A stretch of 64,000 bases of DNA from Dacryopinax spathularia (lineage: Eukaryota > Basidiomycota > Dacrymycetes > Dacrymycetales > Dacrymycetaceae): positions 1,798,001-1,862,000 of the forward strand of contig JBBPFI010000006.1 in the NCBI GenBank assembly GCA_037974965.1. The letters run 5' to 3'. The position numbers and the translations under genes are program-made. Below, one piece after another: positions 21,302 to 32,224 of this stretch (positions are counted from its first letter, which is position 1; each line of letters begins with the position of its first letter). The notes beneath the pieces were generated by a model that did not search any database, was not told where the DNA came from, and saw only the letters and a program-made list of their open reading frames with translations.

Positions 21302-22825
21302 ATGCCCCCACACCGAGTCTTGCTGATTGACGAACTGCTCAGGGCTGTCTTTGTTCAGGTCAACTGGGGCGAGCGCCGCGATGCTTATGCCAACTTTGTG
21401 CTCGTTTGCTCGCATTGGTATGGCATCGTGCGTGCACTCCAATTCGAGTGGACCGGAGTGTGGCGTCCAGAGAGGTTGATGGGCCTGCTTAGAAGGCACG
21501 ACCAATCGGTGAGTAGTAGGACAGGCCCGTCTGTTGAGAACCTAGCTGACGTCTGTACATAGCAAAACAACATCCTGTTGCCCACTGACGGGTTTCGATT
21601 TGTGGTGCAGCGGCTACGCGGCGTCTCGGTAGCGTGCACCGAAGTGCCCGCTCTCCAGATTTTGGCAATGTGTGCGCTCGTGCCGCAGGGTTTGGCCCGG
21701 CTACGCCATTTGCAAGTGCGGTGCACGAGCAATATGATGCTGGCGGCGATCATGGCCTGGCTCCCACGACTCCCTCAGCTGGAGACACTTGACGTGGATT
21801 TGCGGTGCCCAATCCTCGGCTTCTCTCTCGACAGTCCACTCCCCGTGCACCAACTCCTGCTCCACGCCAGCTCCCGTGAGCTCTGGGCCGACGCTCTGCC
21901 CGCTCTGCAGACCATCATGCCTGCGATTCGTTCTATCGACCTCTGCGATCCCCCATTGGACCTTCTCGATGCACATCTCGGGCGAGACAGATGGAGGAAT
22001 GCACGCGTCTGCTTCTTTTCGACTGGACCGACGCTTGTGGCGGGACGGTGGTCCGTCCTGGAGCAGCTCGAAATTGGTCCTTGCAATCGCCAGGCGGCCC
22101 TGGTCCTGCTCGCCTGCTTCCAATCGAGTCCGGTCCTCCGTTCGCTCACCGTTCTCATCCGGCCTATGGTTTCGGAGGAACCCGATGTTGGCGGACCGTG
22201 GCGACCGATGTTCGAGGCGATCAGCCATCACGGGGGCCTGGAAGAGCTGCATGTCGGAGTGATAATTGAAGCGGTGGAGAGCGATAGCTGCCTGATTGGC
22301 GACGATCTTCTCCCATTGGCTGCCTGCCGTGCCATACGGTCCTTTGCCTTTGGCTTTGCATTCGAGGCGAGCCAATCAGGAACGATGACGATGAGTTTGG
22401 CGGCTTGGGATGCCCTTTTCACAGCTTGGCCTGACCTGGGCGAGCTGATTATCTGTTGGCCCAATCGATCAAGATCGATCGGTCCCATGACCGTGCTTGG
22501 GACGACTCTGGAGGTCATCCCCCTCCTGAAGGAGCGGTGTTTCCATCTGGCCCGGCTAGAGCTGGTCGTCTGTGACCATGCACTGCTCTGGACGGACATC
22601 GAGCCGGATCCTCGCTCTGTGCTGGTGCGTTTGCGCACCGATCCAGCGATCAATCATGCACACACCCGCACCATCGTCAAAACAATATGGCCAAACGGAA
22701 CGGTGTATGCCGATCCGCTGGTCGAGCGGAGAGTGTCCCAGGTACAGAACGTGCTCCAGCAAAAGTTCTCAGATGGGCACAGGCGATTAATCGCAGCGTT
22801 GCCCAACCCCTATCATACCCTGTAA
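21302..22825 (+). CDS. F-box-like / leucine-rich protein
   Basis: Exons 21302-21508 and 21563-22825 give 489 residues. The N-terminus has an F-box-like signature (VLLIDELLRAVFVQV, FVLVCSHWYGIVRALQF..W), in the arrangement typical of the very large F-box families of basidiomycetes. The rest has irregular leucine-rich repeats (LARLRHLQV, LPQLETLDVDLR, LEQLEIG, LEELHVGV, LARLELVV). Such proteins usually act as substrate receptors of SCF ubiquitin ligases through Skp1; here that is inferred from the family pattern. The single 54-nt intron falls just after the F-box, a usual place. The target is unknown. It lies 229 bp after the preceding gene with no minisatellite between. Confidence 0.75.
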
Positions 22826-22924
22826 CAGCCTGAACTGTATGTGTAGCATAAGACAATGAATGCTTTGCCAGCTGTTCCGTGATCTGCGAAAACAACTGGG
22901 TCACGACAAGTGAGCTTGAGCGCC

Positions 22925-23190
22925 AAGTGAGAGGCAGTTCCGATGGGCTACTCCGTCGCGGTGAGAGGAAGCTCCGTCACAGGGACGGCTTACTCCGTCG
23001 CGGTGAGAGGCAGCTCCGTCGCAGGGACGGCTTACTCCGTCGCGGTGAGAGGGAGCTCCGTCGCGGTGAGAGGGAGCTCCGTCGCGGTGAGAGGGAGCTC
23101 CGTCGCAGGGACGGCTTACTCCGTCGCGGTGAGAGGGAGCTCCGTCACAGGGACGGCTTGCTCCGTCGCAGTGAGCATTACAGGGCCTCT
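22925..23190. repeat. CTCCGTCGCGGTGAGAGG minisatellite
   Basis: About 11 elements of CTCCGTCGC(G/A)GTGAGAGG(G/C)AG, alternating with CTCCGTC(A/G)CAGGGACGGCTTA, form a regular array. Unlike the other arrays it lies between two 3' ends (the genes ending at 22825 plus and 23321 minus), so a purely promoter role for the motif is unlikely. The rest of the gap (22826-22924 and 23191-23320) shows nothing else. Confidence 0.85.
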
Positions 23191-23320
23191 AAGGCCGGGT
23201 TGTACATTACAAAAGGCGTATGCTAGTGGAAATACAGTGGCATGTACAGTACACAGTACATTACGGCTGCCTGATTAGGTGGATATCGCGTTGTGCGCAC
23301 CCGTTTTCCTCCCGCAGGTT

Positions 23321-24109
23321 CTACTCGTCGTTGTTTTCGTCTTCGTCCGCCTTCATCGCTTCATCCTGGATGTCCTCTTCAGGTGATCCACCGTCACCGC
23401 CCGTCTCATCGTCCATCTCCTTGATCTCCTCGTCCATCGCCTCGTCCTGGCCCTGGTCCGCGCTCATCATCCCTGCCGGGAGGAACAGGTCGTCGTTTTC
23501 GTCTTCGTCGTCCTTCCTCGCTTCATCCTGGATGTCCTCTTCAGGTGATCCACCGTCACCGCCCGTGTCATCGTCCATCTCCTCGATCTCATCGTCCATC
23601 GCCTCGTCCTGGCCCTGGTCCGCGCTCGTCATCCCTGCCGGGAGGAACAAGTCCAACAGCTCGTCTTCCTGAGGTGGGTTGACTGGGTCGCCCGCCTCCT
23701 CGTCCTTGTCCTCGCTCCTCATCCCTGCCGGGAGGAACAAGTCCGACAGCTCGGGGTCGGCAGACGTTTGCCCTGCGTCGTCTTCATGTGCTGGAGCATG
23801 TTCGTTGTCCGCTCCATGCACCTCATCCTCCTCATCCTGCCCAGGGGCTTGCTCCTTGTTTGGATCGGCGACGGGCGGTGTCGGGTCCTGGGAGGTGAAG
23901 TCGGGGAGCGTCGGACAGTCGATGTAGCCGACGCTCCCTGCTTCCATCGGGACGTTAGGGGGGGCGATCCGGGCTCTCTTGCGCCGATCATCGAGGCTGT
24001 CGCTGTCGCATCGGGGCCGGCGAAGATGGGGTCGGTTGGGGGACGTTCTACGTGGGCGAGGCCCGGAAGGAGGGAGGGGGGATGAGGAGCGCCGGTTGGC
24101 CGCATCCAT
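23321..24109 (-). CDS. acidic repeat protein with a DLFLPAGM motif
   Basis: The frame is open on the minus strand from 24436 to 23321. I prefer the ATG at 24109 (262 residues) because the stretch above it contains CTCCGTC elements on the plus strand and abuts the composition boundary at about 24,435. Starting at 24436 would give 371 residues. The protein is low in complexity: an Arg/Pro/Ser-rich N-terminus with a basic cluster (DDRRKRARI, a possible nuclear signal), then a highly acidic C-terminus. There the motif DLFLPAGM appears three times, and a unit of about 54 residues (DQGQDEAMD.EI.EMDD, TGGDGGSPEEDIQDEA) is duplicated. Short hydrophobic motifs in acidic disorder often recruit a partner. 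The partner and the family are unknown. Confidence 0.55.
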   Translation of the reverse strand: MDAANRRSSSPLPPSGPRPRRTSPNRPHLRRPRCDSDSLDDRRKRARIAPPNVPMEAGSVGYIDCPTLPDFTSQDPTPPVADPNKEQAPGQDEEDEVHGADNEHAPAHEDDAGQTSADPELSDLFLPAGMRSEDKDEEAGDPVNPPQEDELLDLFLPAGMTSADQGQDEAMDDEIEEMDDDTGGDGGSPEEDIQDEARKDDEDENDDLFLPAGMMSADQGQDEAMDEEIKEMDDETGGDGGSPEEDIQDEAMKADEDENNDE

Positions 24110-24436
24110 GTCGACGTCTTCATTGGATGAGGGGGACGTCTGGCGGGGGGTCGGCGGCGCGATAGCTGGCTGAGAGGAGGAGATCTTGGAGCGGAGTGCA
24201 AGAATGCGGGCGCGCTGAGAGAGGGATGAGCGATTGTTCACCCCGAGCGGTTGATGTTGGAGAAAAGGAAGCGCACCGGATCGAAAGGACGGAACACAAT
24301 GGGGTGGTCGTCCTCCGGAAGGTCCATTGTGCAAAGTGGCAACTCCGTCGTGGACTGCCAAAAACCTGGCTCCGTCCAGCGCGACGCGACGCGTTCTCCA
24401 GGACCCTTGCACAGCCGCTAAAAATGCGAAATACAA

Positions 24437-25620
24437 CCATTATTGTACACTTTAGTAGTGATTCTTATTAAACTAGGAATAACTCAATAACCTACTTCTA
24501 AACTGGATCTGAAATCGAAATTATGGTAAGAAAACAGGGGTCAATCTATGTGAATACAGGTTGATTAAGGGGTTTATGAGTTATTAAAGGGTAGACACAA
24601 TATGGACTTGGGGTCACTAGCATTAATTGTACACTTTGTACATGCATTGGCTTGATATTAATATAGAGCAATGTCTGTCTTCACAATGTGATCTAAATTC
24701 AAAATGGTAGTAATAAACCTAAGGTTAATGTATTGGCATATATGAGGAATCACTGAATGAGGAAGAGCGAACAATGTGCAATCTTGTGGGCATGGCAAAC
24801 TTAGTAGAGAGAACAGTATACTTTGTGCACCAATTTGCTTAGCATTGTTATTGCATGATTTTTGCATTCAAAAGAAGCAATTGTATGGAAATGGTGGTAA
24901 TATAGTGGAGGTGAATTTGTGAGAGTATGGAAAGACTCAAGGATGCAAAAGATGGCCAGTGGGATGATAAGTGAATGCAGTTGATTTAATAATGTTAACT
25001 AAATATGGAGACTATGTAAATTTGCAGGTGATCAACATGTCATACTATTACGACTGAGTGGTGACCATATGATCATAAAGTTAACAAGAAATTGAAGACA
25101 AAGTGATATAACGTCATGTAGTTAGTAGATTGACCAGACAGGCATATTGTGATGTAACAGAGGAAAGATGCAGGAAAGGAGAAGTAGCTAACAGTGAGGA
25201 GTGATGTGTAGACAACCCGTTAGGATAATAAGCCTAATAATATAGTCTGGTGAGCGGTAGTACCATTACACATTTTCAAGAACTGTTTCCAAACGGTCTG
25301 AAAGGGCCCATAAGTGAAAGCAAGGGATATAGTTCCATGATTTAAAAGGAACTAGGGTTTGGGAAACAAGCAAACAACGTCTTTCCCCTCATATGAAAGT
25401 GCGCATATAAATAAGGAGGCCAGAGAAGGAAATCGCTGGAGCACAGCGAGAGGCAGAAAGAAAACATGTTGAATTAGATTTACACCACATTGTAAGTCAT
25501 ATGAACATGATTACCTAGCCATGCTTCAGAAGGGAACATGTTAAAGGAGAGGCAAGCAACTGAAATGAGGATCTGCGCGGGGGCGATACTGATGAATCAT
25601 GGGGGATATGGCCAAAAGAC
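24437..25620. other. AT-rich, CpG-poor non-coding stretch
   Basis: Base composition drops sharply at about 24,435, from GC-rich to clearly AT-rich, and recovers at about 25,560. No open frame over 70 codons looks genuine. A TATA-like ATATAAATAAGG lies near 25,405. No terminal repeats were found by eye. It could be an inserted or decayed mobile sequence, or a heterochromatic spacer. Confidence 0.5.
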
Positions 25621-25628
25621 TTTCACCT

Positions 25629-25720
25629 TTGGCAGTTTGGTTCAGTTGGTTGACGCTCGACTTGCAGAAGTCTTGTAATCGATAGAGCGGAGGTTGTTTG
25701 TTCAATTCCCGCTGCAGGGG
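25629..25720 (+). tRNA. decayed tRNA-like sequence (possible SINE head or tRNA relic)
   Basis: An A-box-like TGGTTCAGTTGG at 25638-25649 fits TRGYNNARNNGG, and a B-box-like TGTTCAATTCC lies at 25699-25709. Between them is an anticodon-like loop CTTGTAA flanked by TCGA on both sides, preceded by an extra segment that itself forms the hairpin GACTT-GCAG-AAGTC. The T-stem pairs poorly (GTTTG against CCCGC), so this is more likely a relic or tRNA-derived repeat than a working tRNA gene. Confidence 0.3.
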
Positions 25721-25740
25721 TTTCCTTCCATTTAAATGTG

Positions 25741-27600
25741 GAATACGCCCACGCCACTGACGCGCTTCCTCCTGCGGAGGACGGAGCTGTCCGGGGACCC
25801 GGAGGTCCCTGTGTCCACGGTAATAAGTGGACCGTCAGTGTGTGTCTGGTCACCACGACTGAATCGATGTCAAAGGGAGTTTTGCTTTTTGAATGTATGA
25901 GTCGTCTTGATAGTCGTGACCGGGCAAGTTTGAATACCCGCGGAGGTAGACATCCACTCCGGGTGAATCAAAAGATTGCGGCGGACCGGGAAGGTCGGAA
26001 CGAAGAACAAGCAGCGCATCGGGGCCGGCGGGCTACGGTTGGCACAGTATGTGGGAATAGGCCGGCGGGAGAACCTTATAGGTGGGACGGACAGTCGGAG
26101 GAAAGAGCGTTTATTTTTGAACAAGACCAATGTGGGACCAGGGGCCAATGGCCGAAGAAGCCGGCTGAACGGGAGGGGAAGCAGGGCCGGTCGGACAGCC
26201 TTTTATGCTAACTCGGGCAAAGAGAGTAGGAGGCGGCGTACAGAGGAAGCTCATGTGGGGCCGAACTGCGATCCGGTCAGCATGTACCGGTCATCAAGGC
26301 CCGCCAGACTCGGGCAAGGGTCGGACGTGCGCGGAGGGCCGGTGACGAAGGAAAATGACGCGGCACGTGAAACCGGGAGCTGTGGGTTGAAAGCCTGCGG
26401 GCGGAGTGACGGCGACGTCGAGCGGTGAGCAGGGACGGAAGCCTCATGGGCATAAGCTGGAGAACTCGGACCAGAGGGTGGAGATGCCAGACCAGGGGCC
26501 GGGGAGCACAGACCGGAGGCCGCAGAACTCAGGCCGCGGCCGAAGAAGGGCGACCCCGGTCCTCAGCGGCGTACCTGGAATCAACGGTCATTTGCTGGTT
26601 GCAGTTGGCGGTCGGGGACCGCCGGCCTGCTAACTGCACGGCAGTCGGTAATCGGTCGACGTGGACCGGTCAACAGGGCGGTCAGCAGGGTGGGAGGCCA
26701 GATAACTCGGGGAATTCCAGGCAGCGGACTCTGAGCTGAATGAAGAGGGCAGGTGAGGTGCGGGGTTGAAGGGTACCGGCCGAAGAAGGGCCATGTCGAT
26801 TGGTGACTGGAATGGAAGCCTCATGGGCAGAGGCTACAGATCGAAGAGCAGACGCCGGGGACGAGAGACCGGCGGCCGCAGGCCGCAGGCCTGCGGGCCG
26901 GGCGCGGGGGGTCGTGGACGGGAAGGGAGGCCGGGGACGGGAGACCGGAGGCCGGAGACGAAACGCCGGAAGCTGCCGGCTGAGCCGGAGACCGTTCCCC
27001 GCGCGCAGGCTGCCCATCGCAGAGCGGCAATCATGAACCCGCGACTTGCAGTTGCCGAGCGGCAACCAGCGGCCCGCGACAGGCACCGGCGAACGGCAAT
27101 CGGTATATGTAGACAGGCCAACCAGGGCCACCCGAAGAGCAGGAGGGGAGATAACTCCGTGAATTGTAGCCAAGAGGCCCTTGATGGTATGAGCGATAAG
27201 AAGGAAGCACGCTGTTGCCCATGTGAGGGGGCAATGCTCAACATAAGGATTTGGGCCCGGTGCGCACGGGCAGTTGGAAACGGTTTCGGCGATCCAGTCT
27301 AACACCACCCATGTAAGTAACTTCAATGTAATCGGGTTTTTCTAGAAAGTGGAACAAAGCGGTGGCCGACATCAAGCACGGCTGGCCGGTCCCTATTGAG
27401 TACTTTGTTGACCGGTACATGTGCTGTGTCGGGAGGTGGCAGGTGGGTCGCATGTGGAGTATCACGTGAGCGAACGAGAGGAAGCTTGTCAGAGGAACAC
27501 TAGGGCCTCCCCCGGAGCTCTCCTTTTTATCACTCCTGCAGTTTTCCCGCCTTTCTCTCGCTTTTCTGTGGAAGTTTTTTCTTCTCCCAGGCAACAAACT
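25741..27600. other. GC-rich low-complexity region without a clear gene
   Basis: The stretch is rich in GCCGG, GGCCG and CCGGAG words. There are short internal repeats: a block containing GGAAGCCTCATGGGCA occurs near 26,437 and again near 26,813, each followed by similar purine-rich DNA. GGCCGCAGGCCGCAGGCC-type reiterations lie near 26,875. The open frames over it are by-products of high GC, and I support none. The last 150 bp or so are the probable 5' flank of the gene at 27601. Confidence 0.45.
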
Positions 27601-28657
27601 ATGCAACGACAACAGCATCATTCCGACCGGCATTTCATGCGAAGGCGAAAGGTCGCTATCGGCGGCACCAGTCTTCCAAATGAGATCCTGTTGCACATCA
27701 TGGAGATGGCAGCAAGCGACAAGGTGAAAGGGGAAACCCTCTGTACGTTATGCAGGGCCTGGTCGCTTGGTTGTTATGTTGCAAGGAAGGAGCTCTATCG
27801 TGACCCCGGTCGTTTTCTGGGACGGCCGCCGAGGACCATGCGGCTGTGGAAACTGTTCCGGGCCCTTTTGGGACCAAACGGTGATGAATTGAGAAGACTC
27901 GTCCAGCAGTTCAACATCATGCTTCCGCATGACTTCGGAGCGAATGGGGAGAACGGATGGGCCTATCTGGAAGACTGTGCGGTCGTCCTCGGATCTCTAC
28001 CTTGTCTTCGGCAGCTGTCGATCGATTGCGACTTCAGACCCGGTGCTGCGAAGCAACTTGTGAAGCATGCAATCCAGAAGGAACACGCTCTGGAGCAGTT
28101 CTTGGGGCCATTGGATGTAGCCCGAGAGCTACTCTCTGTATGGAGTGCTCGTGACTTGATGCTCACCGATTTGATATCATCCGGCGGACACATCGGCCGA
28201 GCCGCGACCCCCCTGGAGAGAAACTTCGCGGACCTGGTGGAAGATCTCTCAGTCACTGTTTCGAAACCGAGCAGCTTCCTACGTCATTCCGCGAAGCTCT
28301 TTCCTTCTCGATTTCCGCGACTGCGATGCCTCAGGTTGATCATTATGGAATGGGGTGCGTCTGTAGGTGATGGTTGATTTGACATGCCACAGCACTCATG
28401 CTCACCTGACTCAGTCTCGGGCAGACCTCCAGTCGAAGTCACTGGGAACAATGTTGGCCCGGCTTGGGCCAATCCGGGTTCTATATCTCAATCCTGTCAA
28501 GAAGATCACGGCGGCGGAGGTGGAAATTGTCGGCCCCGCCTTGTTGAGCAACGTTCCTGGCTTGAGTTTGGTGAGGACGGGAAACTGGGCATGTTCTGTG
28601 TTGGACGGCGGAAAGGCGCTGATGGCAGGAACGGAGCAGGAATGTACCAACTTTTGA
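27601..28657 (+). CDS. F-box-like protein
   Basis: Exons 27601-28354 and 28425-28657 join in phase to 328 residues. The ATG at 27601 is followed by a basic, His-rich leader (MQRQQHHSDRHFMRRRK) and then an F-box-like segment, SLPNEILLHIMEMAASDKV with TLCTLCRAW downstream, the usual LPxEIL..I start. Weak leucine-rich stretches follow (LGSLPCLRQLSIDC, FPRLRCLRLIIM, LGPIRVLYLNPV). The 70-nt intron has donor GTGCGT, a CTGAC branch candidate and a GGGCAG acceptor; a nearer acceptor at 28392 would cause a stop. By family it would be an SCF ubiquitin-ligase receptor. The substrate is unknown. It is the only gene I trust between 24.4 and 39 kb. Confidence 0.65.
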
Positions 28658-29224
28658 TGGCGGAGCCCTGATCACATGTGAAGAACGTGGTGGAGTAATT
28701 TGTTTGTATTAATGAGCGACTGGACCTGGTGTCGCCCTCAGTTCATCCCTAGCGTATACGGAGGCGGAAGGAGCACAAGTGAGCCAGGGGTGAAGACAGA
28801 CCTCAGCGGGTCGCACGGGCTGAAGTGGAAACGGCAACTTCGGACTAAATCCAATTGTTGTTTCGACACTGCGGTATAGAAAGAGAAATTGGCGGGTGGC
28901 GCATAAGTCGATGAGAACAAATACGTTTAAGTCTAGGTTTGCAGTGGTCTCGAAGACAACATAGCCTTCTTTGTTTGTCTTAGGAGGCCGGCGAGGCGCA
29001 CAACTCATTTCCAACAGTGAGAAGCGGGTGTCTCGACTCTCCGGAGACACCCGGAGGCACACCGGAGCTAGGGCATGAAATTGCTCTGGGACCAGACTGC
29101 CGCGATCATTGGTCGGTGGTGATGGTTTCGTTCAGCCGAGGGACCGACCAGCGAACCAGGACCTATCGGTTCTGTAAGGGCAGCACCGTCTTCAACCGGT
29201 CCAGGACGGGTCTCAACAACACGT
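28658..29224. other. no recognisable gene
   Basis: Short open frames occur on both strands, but none has a start context, splice sites or motifs that I can support. The stretch is neither strongly AT-rich nor repetitive by eye. Confidence 0.35.
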
Positions 29225-29545
29225 GCCCAATTGTATGGAATGGACGTGGATGACGTAATATACAATCGAGGCTTGATGCCGCTGCAACAACAAGTTGTGG
29301 GACGGCTCATGCTGTTCTTTGCGGAGCAGCATTATACTCTCTTCGGTCCTCGTTTACTTGCAGGAGTATCTCAATCTTGGTGGGGCAAACACAATGTGGA
29401 AGGGACGAAACCGGGACCGGTCCAACACCGGACCCAACCGGGACCGAGACACTGAAGGACCATGTACCCGTTTTGCTGGAAAACAAGAACCGGTTCGTTG
29501 CTGGACCGGACAGAAGACGACCGATGCCATACGTAGCCTAGACGG
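29225..29545 (+). repeat. unclassified dispersed repeat, copy 1
   Basis: This segment matches, in reverse orientation, the segments at 31395-31725 and 32225-32585. Shared landmarks are GTGGATGACGTAATATACA, GTGGGACGG...TTCTTTGCGGAGCA, AAACACAATGTG, a CCGGTCC-rich part, and CTGAAGGACC...TTTTGCTGGAAAACA followed by AACCGG words. It has no coding capacity that I recognise and no visible terminal repeats. Confidence 0.7.
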
Positions 29546-29769
29546 AGCTGGTCAAGGTTCAGAGGTGTTCATCTCCGGGCTTTCAGAGGAAGGGGGCGAA
29601 GCAAAGATGGGCCCAAGCGGACAGTGCGGAAGGGGCCGGTCGGCTGTTACCTACATATTGGGGACCCTTTACTTCTGCAGCCGTGGAGACCATTCTGTGG
29701 CATACAACCAGTGAAGTTCACCTTCCCGACACAATCCGATTCCTCCCTTCACCTGTCTGACCTGGGACC

Positions 29770-30210
29770 ATGCCTTCCCGACGTCGTTCAACCATCTGTG
29801 AGTTATGCCTTCCACCCTCACCTTGCCTTCCTCTGCTGAGTATGTATTTAGCGTGGTGCTACCTAGCTACCGCCCATCATTTGATTTGGCGTCGCCTCGT
29901 CCTAGTAGTTCGCCGCACTCTGCCTCACCGATCGTCCAAGGCGATGTTAAAAATGCTTTCACTTCTCCGCCTCCGATTTGTCTCCAGGGCGCAACAGCGG
30001 GCTGAAGAAGACGGTCCCACACCGTCGCTAGAAGAGCTGTCACGGTTCGACTGCTGGCACTATACCTTCTCCATTGCTTGCCGAGAGGCATTGTTCGTGC
30101 GAGGACATGCCGGAATCCTTAACCGACTGGACCGCTCTCTGTTAACTTACGACGCTTCCATGGACCGCCTCTTTCTACAAGCTGCGGAACTCCCGGTCCT
30201 CCTTCGGTAA
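29770..30210 (+). CDS. possible truncated F-box-like protein
   Basis: An open frame of 146 codons starts at an ATG and has a pattern seen at the start of basidiomycete F-box proteins: ICELCL, then W.YLATAHHLIWRRLVL and HRSSKAMLKMLSLLRLRF. The rest shows no leucine-rich repeats, and the frame ends early. A possible intron (GTATGT at about 29,840) would alter the N-terminus. It lies beside dispersed repeat copies, and I think it is a fragment or a chance frame, not an intact gene. Neighbouring DNA up to 31,390 contains no other candidate. Confidence 0.25.
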   Translation: MPSRRRSTICELCLPPSPCLPLLSMYLAWCYLATAHHLIWRRLVLVVRRTLPHRSSKAMLKMLSLLRLRFVSRAQQRAEEDGPTPSLEELSRFDCWHYTFSIACREALFVRGHAGILNRLDRSLLTYDASMDRLFLQAAELPVLLR

Positions 30211-31394
30211 TTGTCCTGGAATGCAAGCATCGTGGCCCACGGCGTCGACCGCGGGACGCATACTTGCCGCCCTATTGTTTGCTTCAGACCGCTTTTCCTT
30301 TCGAACTGTATTCCCTGCGCATCGTTGTATTCGTGCACCCAGCTCGACTAGACTACTTTGACAGCAATTGCTTGAATATACAAAATACACCGCGTTGATA
30401 GGCAAGGGATGCGAAACGTGTCTCCTGCCCATAACCATCCTGTAAGAATTTGCCGCCCCCTCGCCATACTCGATGTGCACCTAGGGATGGATTCCGTCGG
30501 CCATGATTCGGCCCCATTATCAACAGTCATCACCTCCCTGGAAAGTCAGGTTTTGTTCAGTGACCTGCTCAGAACCGGTTTGAACCAGTTTTCCTTGGCT
30601 AGCTTTGCTTGGTTGGTTTGAAGTTTGGCTGGCGTATGTGGCGAGGGTTCAGCCACGGGAAGGCAAATAACAATCTAGCCAATCAGTTGAATCTCCCATT
30701 TGTAACAGTGATTAATTTCGCTCGTAACTGAATTCTTCCCTCTCATGCTTGGGGGTCCGTCCAATTACGCTGAGGAAGCCTTGTTAAGGAGAAGTCGGCA
30801 GTTCCCTGTCGCGTGCTATGAGAACTGCGATGACCGGTTGATACCGGTGCGGATCGCTTTTAGAAATGTGGAACAGGCGGCTATGGTTTCGGTTACGCTT
30901 CGGTAATCTATTGACACTTGAGCAATAAACGAGGTCAATCCGGTTAGGTGATAACCGCGAGTCATGCTTGTCCCCTGCTGTCTGTTCTCTGGCTTAGAGC
31001 GGTTGGACCGCACAGTCAACTTTGCAAACCGCTTAGAAGTGTTGTGGATACCTCCTCTCGGATCTCTGAAAGGAAGCACCTCCCGGGGGAGTACCCCAAT
31101 GCACGCAGACCGAGGCCACAACACCGAGGTAATTCTGGCTTTCCCTCCTGCCAAACAGACCATACTACGGCCATATCACCGCGCGTTTTAGGGCCATCGT
31201 TCCAGAAGACCGCCCGTAGGCCTGTATGTTGCCGGACATGTAATTTACCGATGTCTAGGCCGAATCGTCGCAGGGTGGGGACACCGTCCTGTCTCCAAAC
31301 TGATGTTGGCTGCGGGAGAACAGGCGGAAAAGTATCCAACATCCTAGTTGTTCCCTCTTCTCCTCACACACTTGCTCCGCAATGAGGGATGGGT
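30211..31394. other. no recognisable gene
   Basis: The stretch has mixed composition with scattered short frames on both strands. No domain, RNA gene or tandem repeat could be supported. Confidence 0.35.
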
Positions 31395-31725
31395 CCGGCC
31401 CGGTTCAGTCCGGTTCAGTCCCGGACCGGTTCCAGGCTTTGAGCAAACCCGGTCTTTGGACCTTCAGTGTTTCGGTCCGGTCAACAGTTTGCTTGGGCTG
31501 AGAATAGTAGAGACGATCTTCTTGTTGTGCCCTTTTGAGGCGCCCAAGGGTTGGGCGATGTCTGCCACTCATTGCAAGCCGCCTTGACGAGATAATTAAC
31601 GCGCTCCACAGAGAACAAGATGAACCACCCACAGCTTGTTTTTGTACCGGCATGAATTTTCGAGTGTATATTTACATTATTCATATGAATTCCAGATATT
31701 TTGTCATGCATTGGTAGGACCGGTT
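31395..31725 (-). repeat. unclassified dispersed repeat, copy 2
   Basis: Inverted relative to copy 1 and in the same orientation as copy 3. On the plus strand it starts with CCGGTTCAGTCCGGTTCAG words and ends with GTGTATATTTACATTATTC. The middle aligns with copy 3 through TTGAGGCGCCC-type and CACAGAGAACAAG segments. It is clearly diverged, so it is not recent. Confidence 0.65.
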
Positions 31726-32224
31726 GAGCTCCGGTTGAAGACAGTCTCCGGTTCTGCATCTTCCGGCTTGACCGGTCCTGTTTCTGTTGTCAGTCCCGGG
31801 AGTGAACCGAACCACGACCAAGAACCGGCGGTCGTCGCGGTCCGGTCCTGGACGGCTTCCATCCCTAGGTATGCTAAACAATACTGCCTTTTTCTTTGTC
31901 CTTACCTTGCTGAGAAGAGCCCGGAACACCGAGGTCTCGAAGCTCTTCGGCCCGGCCTTTCATGTGTGGTGTGGAGCCGGAGCGAGTGGCGTCGTCTGAG
32001 AGCGATAGCCACACCCCGAGGGGCTACTGTGCAAGATGTTGAAGGCAAGCGCCTGAGTCCGTCGTTATCCCGTTCAACCTTCTTCCGCCCGTCACCGGCA
32101 ACTCGGTACATGACTGCTAAGTGTTCGTGTCCACAGCCACTTTCCGGCAGATTCGATCTGGTGGCCCTTTCCCCTTCCTCCGTGCACACAGAGGAGGCCC
32201 TGCGGAACTTGAACAGCGGTGTTT

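Noticed and set aside
22879-23278. Open frames of 111-115 codons with (S/R)VAVRGSS- or LRRGER-type repeats
   Set aside because: They are direct translations of the CTCCGTCGCGGTGAG minisatellite in two frames.
26766-27302. A 178-codon Arg/Gly-rich frame and its antisense frames
   Set aside because: All frames are long here because the DNA is GC-rich and repetitive. No motif, intron or start supports a gene.
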